A DNA stretch of 64,000 nt from Phymorhynchus buccinoides (Eukaryota > Mollusca > Gastropoda > Neogastropoda > Raphitomidae): positions 28,280,340-28,344,339 of the forward strand of contig CM065691.1 of assembly GCA_017654935.2 (NCBI GenBank). The letters are read 5' to 3'. Positions 55,316-64,000 of the stretch are shown piece by piece. Positions within the stretch are counted from its first letter, which is position 1; the number at the start of each line of letters is the position of its first letter. A program made the position numbers and the translations under genes. Below the pieces are notes generated by a model. It did not search any database. It was not told the DNA's origin and saw only the letters and a list, made by a program, of their open reading frames with translations.

Positions 55316-58300
55316 GTAAGTTTGACACTTAAACTACCAGAATCAATTAATGAATGTATAATTTTACGATCTTGTTTCTAATATTATGTCCTAGGTCTTT
55401 CTCAAAGAAGCAAAATAGTAAAACCTGGGGGGTATCAGGCAGCGATCTTAGTCGTAACCGGAAGTTCAGCATAACGCCACTATTTTAACTTTTATATCAA
55501 ATTCTTATGTAGTATTACAACATATATAGCAAGCCATCGCTACATACATGATTTTCCTTGCGATATAGATTTCTTTTAGTATCTGAGAAGGCCATTTCAG
55601 TGCAAAATCGACGTTAAAATTTCGTTTTCTGAAGTCAAGAAAAGATAACTCATGGCCGCATGGAGACTGACTTGAACTTACGTTTTCAAGATTTAGGCAG
55701 TGTGTCGCATTAATTTTGATAAATTCAGCTTTGTATCTGGTTATTAAGCTAATAATGTTATTTTTTAATCGCTGACTCGAATAAATGGATTGATTAGAAA
55801 TAATTAAGCCCAGATTCATACACAGTCATAATATTTATAACAAACTGAAACTGCACATTAATAAAAAAAATTTTTTTTAGTAGTGCATGTATTGATGTAA
55901 TCAATTTCAATGTGCAAATACATTTATACTAATAGTGTAAATTGTCCAGTCACTCAAAGAGAAATTAGTCATTCAGATCTCATACTAACTTTCTTAGACT
56001 TATTTTTGAAAACAAAAACATTTAAAATACTTTATCTGAAGTTAATTTGAATTTATTTGTGATTTACAGGGGATTCTGACTTTGAATTTTTGGAACTGAT
56101 GCTCAGACCGAAAGGCAGGGGCCGCCCTCCAAATGCAGTTACAAACAGATGTCCTGTTATAAATAATCGGCGGTTCCTGCAATTGAGCCTTCTCAAAGAG
56201 GAATTGGGGGTCCGGGTGACTTGGAATGACATCCAGGCTGCGTTTGATGATCTTTGTCACAAGAGCAAGGTTCCAGTGGCTCCGGTATGTATAAATAATA
56301 TAATGTACTTATGTATAAACTTTGTGTGTGTGTGTGCGCGCGTGTGTGTGTGTGTGCGAAAGTACAGGCTGTGCAGTAATAATATTAATAATTAATAACA
56401 TTTATATGGCGCATGCACACACGCAAGCACACAGACAGGGAGACATACATGCGCATGCACACACACGTACACACACACACTCACACACACACACACACAC
56501 ACACATTGGAGTTTATCACCAGTGATAACATGGTGGGGATATGAAACGTGGTATTTACTTTTAGGACAATATTTTTACATGTCCTTAAGCACACACACAA
56601 CCACACACACTCTGAGTCTGACAGATTAATTTACTACATTTATTTTATTTTATTTACTCGTCGATCCTTTTTTTTTTTTTTTTGCTGTCCCATCTTCTGT
56701 GCTGTACAGTGGCGTTGCTCCCACAGCGCTCATTCCGAATCCCCATTCGCAGCCACACCCCAGCTGGTTCAGGCCACAGAATCCGAGATACTCATCCATC
56801 TTAATCACTTTAAGTACCATGAAATTTATGATTGACATTTATTAAGATTAATATTTATTTGTACCGACACCACACAAACAATACACTTAATGCAGGACTA
56901 TGTGCTGTGCAGGTATACCCACTGATAAAGACTGCTGAGCGGCGGCTTGCAGCGACGGATGCTAGTGAGGTGGACACCTTTCTCTCACAAAAATGTGAAC
57001 TTCAGTGGCTGGGAGAGTACTCACAGGCTTCTCAAATTTCCAAAGAATTGCTATCCAACATTAGCAGTGATGATGTATTTCCAAATATCACACCATCAAA
57101 TAATGTTGCAGTGGGCCTTTTTGCTGAACTTAATAACTATAGAAACCAAAAGCATTTTACTGTGAACACATTGCTCAAGTGGCTCCAGTTCATTTGTCCA
57201 AAGTTTGATTCAATTGACTGCAATAAGGTAAACCAGCTGATAAAGAAAGTCACATCAAAATTGAAGGGTAAACAAAAAAAGAAACATTACGCGGCCGGTG
57301 CCACTCTGCTGAAAGGCTACCAAGACTCTTTTGTTCTTCCTGAAGAAACATCCGAACCAGAAAGCTCAGCCTCAAGACTTGAAACAGCACCAGAGGCTAC
57401 TGCTGGCACACCATTTTCCTGTCTACCAGTTTTAGACCATCCAGCCGATAATCCTGCAGCTTCTACTGGTCTTCTACCCGACCTTCCAGTGTCTTTGCTT
57501 TGTTCACCCACAACTCTAACATCCTCACCTCAGACCGTTTCAAATCTGCCTTCCACTTCCACACTGAGTGCTGAAGGAGAAAGTAGTAACAAGACAGTGT
57601 CTCAAGTGATAATAGAAGAAGCAAGGAAGGCTGAAGTTGATACTTTGAAAGAGATTGTCACAGACAACAAGACTGTTATCTCTCAGTTTCAGAGTGACAT
57701 GACAAAGAAACAAAAGACAATAGACATGCTTGAAACTAAGCTAATAAAGGCAAAACATGAGTTCAGGGACCTGCAGGACAAATCTAACAGCTTCAAAAAA
57801 CAATGTACAGAATTAAAACATGACAACCTAAATAGACGTCACCAGCGACTGCAGGACAATTATACGAATCTGAAAGAACATGCAGAGACACTAGAATTCC
57901 AGGTGGATGAACTGGAGGAGGAAAATACCAAAAAAAGAACCTATCAAAAACATGCCAGCTATCTGGAAAAAGAAAGACAAAAATTAGCTAAGGAACTGGC
58001 GTCTGCAGAAGAGACAATAATGACCTTGCTCCATGAAAGAAAGTCTGAAATGACAAAACCAAGTACAAGAACAGAGCAGGGTTATTTCAATGATTTTGTT
58101 GTTAAATGTGTGTATGAACTTGTCGGAGAATGTGAAGTCCCAACAAAACGAATCCGACAAGTTATACAGTGTGTTGCCAAACACATATTTGATGTTCACT
58201 TTGAAGATGAAGATCTTCCCTCAAAGACATCAAGTTTAAGGTTTGCCGACCAGAGCCACAGCCTAGCAAAAATCCAAGTGGCTGAAGAACTAACCAAGCA

Positions 58301-58825
58301 GAATTTTGATTTGCACGTTGATGGCACATCAAAAAAACATAAAAAATATGTAGGATTTCAAGTCACCATGGCAGACAAAAGCTGTTTCTCCTTAGGATAT
58401 GACCCTGTGGCCAATGAAACAGCTCAAACTGTGTTAGATTTGGCATTGGACAAGTTTGAAGAATTTGCCATTTTAAATTGCACAGAACCTGCTGCAGCAC
58501 AAAATGAAACAGTAGAAGAAAGGAAAGAAAATGAAAAGAAAAAGTTCCTCGAGAACATGGTGGGTCTTATGTCAGATCGAGCCAACACCATGAAGTGTGT
58601 TGGCAAGATGCTAGACCGGCATAAGACTGAAACGCTCCAGACAGATGTGCGCATTGAATTTCTCCACTGCAATGCCCATTTCTTGCTGGCACTGTCAGGT
58701 GGAGCCGAAAAAGCCCTGGTAGAAGTTGCCAAGGAAAGAGAACTGAATGGGCGCATCGGTCGTGACTGTCTGCCTCAATTCCAGTGCTTCTCTTCTCGTC
58801 AGACTGAATCAGCTGTATGCAGGTA

Positions 58826-58876
<51 letters not shown>

Positions 58877-60839
58877 AAAGAAAAAAGCTCAGAAACAAAT
58901 GGTCCTTTTTTTTCTAAAGAATTGTGTGGGGGGTTTTCTCCAATTCAGGCATTTAGATTTAATGAAAATATTTTGAATATTGTGTAAATATCATGAATCA
59001 TGATCTCAAAAGTTTTCTAGCTGTTTTGTAAATCTTGCTTGTAAAAAGTAAATGGTTTAATCTTTCTGTTTCTTTTTGTTCCAACTTTTTCTTTCCTTAT
59101 TTCAAAGCTTGAATCATATTCATTGATGGACATGTTTCAGATATGTCAGGATGGCCTGCGACACATTGGGACCCCGAGGTGACGAGAAGAATGGGTGCCA
59201 AGCAGACTGGTTGGCATACTGTTCTTCCATCGAAAAGACCAGCCAACTCTCCAGCTTTCGCTCCAACAGATTTAATAATCTGTTTGCTGCTGCTGCTGGC
59301 CTGATCTACCATCGACAGGACATTGTGGCTTTCTTCCAGTTGAGGACACCCACTAACCTCAAACAACAGAGTGTGCAAGCTGACACTGTGTGTAGCTTGA
59401 TGTCACCTTTGCTGCTTGGCCTGGGTCTCATGTATGTGTATTTTACAGGACCTTTCTGGAATCTGATCAGAAGTAACATTCACTACCTGGATCAATATAG
59501 ATTTATCCAACCAATGTACGAAAGCCTCAAGGAGCTGAAAGAGAATCCGGATATGTTGCTTGTTGATGAGCTCATTCCCCATGAGATAGAGAGCTTTCGT
59601 CTGCGTGGAGATGTAGCTGATGGCGTCCTTCAAGCAAAATCAGCATTATCTGTGGAGGATCGTCGACTTCTTGCTAGTGCTCTTAAGGCCTTGGGAATTG
59701 AATTCGTTTTGGCCTGCGAACGCCAGCTTCAAGACTTTCTTCCTGGTGGGAAATATGGTGCTGCTCCAAGTGATGAACATCGAGCCAGGATGGCCCACTG
59801 TCAGTTGACCAACTTGCTGGGGGAGGCAATGTTTGCTGACCTGGACTACAGCATGTTCAAAAACAGGAGGGCCACTCTTCATCACCACTCGACACTCAAC
59901 ATGCTGAAGAGAAACAAGACAGTGTCCAAATGGCTGGAGAAGAAAACGCCAGAAGAGCAAACCTCCCTCATGAACAGAGCTCGGAAGTTAGGTCCGGAAA
60001 TAAGAAAAGCTCACCGCCAGCAAGAACTACTTGTCCTTGAAGAAATGAAAGAAGCCATGGAAAGAAAGCAAAGAGAGGCAGAAGAAGCTGAGGAAAGGAG
60101 GAGAGCAAGACTCCGGAAGCAAAAAGATGACATTGTTAGAAACATCACTGCAGCTGGAGGCCCCAGCTCAACACCAGAAGAAATACTTGACCGTCTAATG
60201 TCTCAGCCAACAAAAACACAAAAGCTAAAAACCACCAAGCTAGAAATAGACTATCAGAAAATTGTATTGGGCCATTCATCACCCAAACTGAAAACAACCA
60301 AGGTCCCTCTCGCAGATCTCATTCAGAATTTCATTTCCTTCAAATTTGCCTGTGACATAAACAACTACATCCAGCAAATTGAAGCTGCATGTGTCACAAC
60401 CAGGAAAAGGAGAAGACAAGCTTCTGTAAGTGACAGCGATGATGAAGAGATCATACCAGAAGAAGACTGTGACATTGATGACACTGACATGACAGAACAG
60501 CATGACGATGTGTATGACATCCAGAAAGCTGACTTTGCTTATGCCTTTTCTAAACAGGCTGAGACTGTTGCTGTCTTCTATGACAATGATTTTTACATTG
60601 GGCAGGTCCTCAACCGCATCAGTAATAACTTGGCAGATGTCAAGTTCATGGCATCAACAAAGGAAAACTCAAACATTTTCAAGTGGCCTGCGAGTGACGA
60701 AATTGACAGAGTTGAGGCAAAATTTGTGTTTGATTCAAACTTTGAAATTTGTCCCAAGAACAGAGTGTGGCATGTGGACGACAGTCACTGGAAGCGCTTG
60801 CAGGCAAGATGGTCTGCATACCTGCAATATTTCTGCTAA
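55243..60839 (+). CDS. hAT-like RNase H transposase-type gene, four exons, 1298 aa
   Basis: Complete spliced gene in the TAF1 intron, same strand; exons 55243-55315, 56070-56284, 56913-58822 and 59141-60839 are all GT-AG and join in phase. Parts: AT-hook-like KGRGRPP (39-45); N-terminal helical region; low-complexity Ser/Pro/Thr linker; coiled coil (about 331-476); RNase H-like core with D566 (VDGTSKKHKKYVGFQ), D651 (SDRANTMK), C682xxH685 (HCNAHFLL), GDEKNG and RFNNLF motifs after the exon 4 junction, and E961 (LLGEAMF..FKNRRATLHHHS). This order matches the hAT pattern D-D(CxxH)-E, with the usual RR..L after the Glu. Then follow a charged coiled coil, RKRRR (possible NLS), an acidic stretch, and a C-terminal FYIGQVL..FKWPASDEI..VWHVDD domain, Tudor-like in style. 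No internal stop or frameshift. No terminal repeats or target duplication found, so active element versus host gene is open. Confidence 0.8.
56070..56284 (+). CDS. transposase-like gene exon 2
   Basis: Acceptor GTGATTTACAG, donor CTCCG then GTATGT. Encodes an acidic start, the AT-hook-like PKGRGRPPN, then RFLQLSLLKEELGVRVTWND and IQAAFDDLCHKSKVPVAP. Confidence 0.8.
56913..58822 (+). CDS. transposase-like gene exon 3
   Basis: 1910 nt, acceptor TATGTGCTGTGCAG, donor GCAG then GTATTA. Encodes residues 97-733: a helical N-terminal domain, the Pro/Ser/Thr linker, the coiled coil, and the first two catalytic Asp and the CxxH motif of the RNase H-like fold. Confidence 0.9.
59141..60839 (+). CDS. 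transposase-like gene exon 4
   Basis: 1699 nt including TAA, acceptor GGACATGTTTCAG. Continues without break from exon 3 (VCRYVRMACDTLGPRGDEKN), holds the Glu961 block, a basic coiled coil (residues about 995-1050), RKRRR, the acidic stretch and the C-terminal WP domain. Confidence 0.9.
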
Positions 60840-61995
60840 ATATGCACTGTTGATTCAACACATAAATCCAGTACACTTTTATGGTATGTAAAATTCAACT
60901 AATGAATACCACAAAATGCATTAACGCAGTTATTTAAAAATCATGCTTTCAAAGTGCTTATCCAGTGTGATATTATGAGTGTTGTTTATTGATATAAACT
61001 GTCTTCTCATTAATGTAGTGGTTTAAAAAATGACAAGTCATTGATTTTTTTTTTCCGCCAACCCTACCCCATCTTCTATTGTGTTGCGAAAATCTGAAAA
61101 TGTGAAAGTTGAACATACACAAACCAATGGATTTAACGATATGCAATTTTGAAGTATGTGTTGTAAAGACTATGCCCTCCAAATTTTAGGTCTGTAGTTC
61201 TAATAGTTTGCATTTTCTGATGTTTTAAAAATGGCGAATTATGCGTTTTGCTAGAAAAACGTCTTTTATTGCAAACTTTAAAGGTCAATATCTACAGAAG
61301 TATCACTTACATAGTCTAAATATTTTGCAAGATTTAACATATTATCAGTGTTTGGGTGTCTGCAAAGTTTCTATGAAATAGCTTGAATCTGAAGGAAATG
61401 GTGGGCTCTTACTTTTTCACTGATTTTTGGCTTTTTTTGCCGTTGCAAAAATCTGAAAATTTGGCATTTTTGAGATCATGTATCTCAAAAGTATGTAAAG
61501 TAAATGGGTTAAAAATAAATTAGCATTAAGTACATATTGCAGAGAGTGAGTCTGTCAAATCTTAGTTCTCTGGGCTCTTTAGTTTTTGTACAATGGTGTT
61601 TTGAAATTTGTAAATATCGCGATTTGGCTAAAAACGTTATTTTAGCCAAAAATTACAGACCCATAACTCAGAAATTATTATAGATACAGACCTGAAATTT
61701 TGCATGGTTCCATATCTTAGCAATAGCTATATGCCTGCAAAGTTTCAACTTGATAGCTTAATTAGAAATAAATGTCAAGTCCTACCTACTTAATTGGTGT
61801 TTATTGTTTACAATTGTTGTTGACCTTTTTTTTCCTTTTTTGAAATTTATGTGAGTTCTGTCTGCTGTTAAGCCCTCAAGTCTTTTAAAGTTGCAGAACA
61901 TCTTATGGCTTAAAGAAGAAAGAAAAAAAGAAAAAAGGCAGTTGTCCTACTTCTTTTCTTTTCATTCAGAGAACAATTGTTTTACATAGCAGTGT
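60840..61995. other. AT-rich region after the transposase-like gene
   Basis: No gene. Short motifs recur: AAAATCTGAAAAT at 61088 and 61451, ATCTCAAAAGTATGT at 61482, and ACCCATAACTCAGAAATTAT at 61662. It may contain the 3' UTR and right end of the element, but no terminal repeat was recognised. Confidence 0.5.
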
Positions 61996-61999
61996 TTGG

Positions 62000-63090
62000 A
62001 AGTTGAGAAGGAGGAGCTTATTAGTCCAGAAGGAAACAGTCTCTAAATCTCCTAGAAAACGAGATTTTTCACTTTCTTAATTATTTGAGATGGCTGAAAA
62101 AATCCAACAGATATTGATAGTATGATGTTTAAGAAGTATTATAGTAGAAAAATCGCCACTTATTTTCTGATCAATACAAACATATATCCGTTTAAAGACA
62201 TAATTTACGTAAAATTCTACCTTAAGTGGTTATATCTTCATAGTGATCAGGATATAAGTGACGATTTTGTACTCAAATATCACCACTTATATCCTGATCA
62301 ATACAAAGATATATCCGTTTAAAGAAAGAATTTATGTAAAATCCTATCTTTAAACGGTGATATCTTCATGGTGATCAGGATATAAGTGGCAAATTATTTG
62401 CTAAGATACTTCTTAAGCATCATACTATCAATACCAGTTGGAACTTTTTAGCCATCTCAGATAATTAACCCTCTCACGGCTGCATACGCCAGATCCGACC
62501 GATTTTTTCTTTACCATTGGCTCCCGTAGCCCCCGATTGCGCCCGCTGAACGCCCGGTCTAGTAGTTTCACTTTCACTTTTGCCCTACCCACAATGCAAT
62601 ATACTAAGTTAGTTCTTCCTGTTCCTGACTCTCAGTGGTCCGTTTTTGGTTCTTACAGCAAGGGAAAGCACCCACTAGTCTTTTTGAACGAATTTTTCGA
62701 AGTGACCCCAAATTTTTTTCTTCTTTCCACGTGACGTGCGCAGTATTGACTCGGCGCGATGCTCGGAGCGCCATTACGGATTTTTTAATTCCAATTCATG
62801 GTTTGTTGTGTGACAGTGTGTTAGCTTTGGAATGAAAATATCATCATTGCTATTCAATATGCATCTTTCAGAAATTAAATGTGAGTTAGACTTTATTCTG
62901 GGTGATTTTTTTAAATAAAAGATTTCGTGTGACGTTCGGAGTTACTTCCCATCACTTGGTATTCAATATAGATTATCGGTTCGATTGATCAGAGTGAGAG
63001 GGTTAAGAACATGAAAAATCTGGTTTTCTAGGCGATTTAGAGACGGTTTCCTTCAGGAGTGTATAGAAGCTGTTCCATAACTGAGAAGTG
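62000..63090. mobile_element. large palindromic element with a nested TTAA insertion
   Basis: Left arm (about 62015-62270) and right arm (62290-62464, resuming 63007-63090) are reverse complements: GAAGGAAACAGTCTCTAAAT, CTAGAAAACGAGATTTTTCA, TTGAGATGGCT, ATTGATAGTATGATG and CACTTATATCCTGATCA all have partners. The right arm is split by the element at 62469-63002. Confidence 0.85.
62469..63002. mobile_element. TTAA-flanked element, CCCTCTCAC ends, 534 bp
   Basis: TTAA at 62465-62468 and 63003-63006; ends CCCTCTCAC and GTGAGAGGG. The palindrome's left arm is continuous where this element interrupts the right arm, confirming insertion. No transposase. Confidence 0.88.
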
Positions 63091-63187
63091 ATGGAAACTG
63101 TGGATGGGGAAGTGCTGATGTTGAGTGCTAAAAGGAAACTTTATGACGCAGTCGCTAAGAGAAATAAGAATTGAGTTGTATGATGTA

Positions 63188-63275
63188 CCATATTTTTCGG
63201 ACTATAAGGCGCACCTCCCAAATTTTACACAAATATTATTCTTTCTTACTTATTACCAGTCACATCACAAGGCGC
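63188..63275 (+). mobile_element. dispersed repeat, GACTATAAGGCG family, fragment
   Basis: ACCATATTTTTCGGACTATA, AGGCGCACCTCCCAAATTTT and a CACAAGGCGC stretch match the family at 40185-40350. Confidence 0.7.
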
Positions 63276-63359
63276 GGGGGTTTCAGTTTGAGAAAAATTC
63301 AAGCAGATTCTTTAGCCCGTGTGCCCAGTAAGCCTTTGTTGGGATTCATGGCATTGACT

Positions 63360-63765
63360 GTTCTAGTACCATGGGTGAGTACATTTGCATCACGCTCCAC
63401 TCTCATCAAATTACCCCGAAGTTGGAGTGTGGCTGCTCACGTGGCGGGGTAATCAAAAACGGTCGCACACGTAATGCTCTCATCCCTCGCTGATGCGTTT
63501 GTTGCCGTAGTGTTCAGGTGTTCGGATGATCCCTGGAGTCTTTTAGCCAGGGTGCGACAACAAGAGCAACAACTCACACCAAATGCAAAGACTTCTTCTG
63601 CCAAGTGCCCTGTCATGTGTTTGTCTAATTTCAGAGCTCATGTCAGTGATTTTTCTGTTAAAGCAACGCGTGCGCTTTCCCAAGAAAATAGTTACTCCCC
63701 TCCTGTCGGTTGAGATGCAACGGACAACCAAGAACGTCAAAAAATACATGGAGTTGAAGCAATGT
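63360..63765 (+). mobile_element. dispersed repeat matching 48460-48720, split by a short element
   Basis: TCTAGTACCATGGGTGAGTA at the left and CACCAAATGCAAAGAC, GTTGAGATGCAACGGACAAC at the right match the other copy. The middle (about 63412-63550) is the ACCGTTTTTGATTACCCC-type element (inverted) seen at 22985 and 24760. Confidence 0.7.
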
Positions 63766-64000
63766 TTAGGCAGACAGGCAGGCAGGCGCACGCATCCGTG
63801 CACATGTGCATGCATGCACACAGGCACCTACTTAACCACTTTCCACCGCCCCCACCTCCACCCCCAGCACCACCGCCGCCATACATATATGTGACCCAGC
63901 ACCACGAAAGGGACATTAAGTCGCTGGGCTTGTTTCTCACAGCAGGCTTGCAAAGTCAAAAATCTCACGTTTTGTCAATTTTGAGTTATGGGTATTTTTG
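63766..64000. other. right edge without recognised gene
   Basis: CAGG/CACA-rich low complexity (63772-63830), a C-rich stretch (63845-63875), then unique-looking sequence. TAF1's remaining exons are expected beyond this point. Confidence 0.5.

Noticed and set aside
59097..59378. Minus-strand frames opposite the transposase-like gene
   Set aside because: Shadows of the plus-strand coding sequence, with no homology of their own.

Overview
This is a repeat-rich metazoan genomic window with no prokaryotic features. Genes are split by GT-AG introns (one GC-AG), and introns hold LINE 3' ends, a tRNA-derived SINE, many short inverted-repeat elements, microsatellites and four long minisatellite arrays. 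The style of the SINE, the LINE tails (AAGCGC..GCGCTATATAAA followed by ATT repeats) and the protein sequences suggest a marine mollusc, probably a gastropod; that is inference, not proof.

Layout. 1-0.9 kb: a LINE 3' end, then one minus-strand exon of an iduronate-2-sulfatase-like gene that runs off the left edge. 0.97-5.4 kb: a giant 29-bp minisatellite. 5.5-21 kb: intergenic or intronic DNA made of nested MITEs, LINE remnants and simple repeats, with one unidentified exon-like stretch (8304-8395, minus). 21098-21597: an assembly gap of exactly 500 N. 22.48-54.26 kb: 21 phase-consistent exons (2502 nt, 834 codons) of TAF1, the largest TFIID subunit, from the middle of the DUF3591 core through winged helix, zinc knuckle and first bromodomain. 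The N-terminal part is not found upstream, and the second bromodomain and C-terminus must lie to the right of the window. 55.24-60.84 kb: inside the following TAF1 intron, on the same strand, sits a complete four-exon gene (3897 nt, 1298 aa) with a hAT-like RNase H transposase core (D566, D651 with CxxH, E961), an AT-hook-like motif, a long coiled coil and a C-terminal WP-type small domain. 61-64 kb: AT-rich DNA, a large palindromic element with a TTAA element inserted in it, and repeat fragments.

The most unusual structural signals are: (1) repeated tandem duplication of TAF1 exon edges into the neighbouring introns, at exons 1, 13, 15, 17 and 19, some carrying intact 5' splice sites; (2) the intact transposase-like gene nested in TAF1; (3) a short retroposon carrying the 5' end of U2 snRNA, flanked by a perfect 13-bp target duplication, whose second copy in the window has been interrupted by a TTAA element, so that the two copies serve as filled and empty site; and (4) at least five families of TTAA-flanked miniature elements, including one inserted inside a member of its own family.

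All coordinates of exons were set by eye from splice consensus, reading-frame continuity and homology to known TAF1; no alignment or expression data were available.
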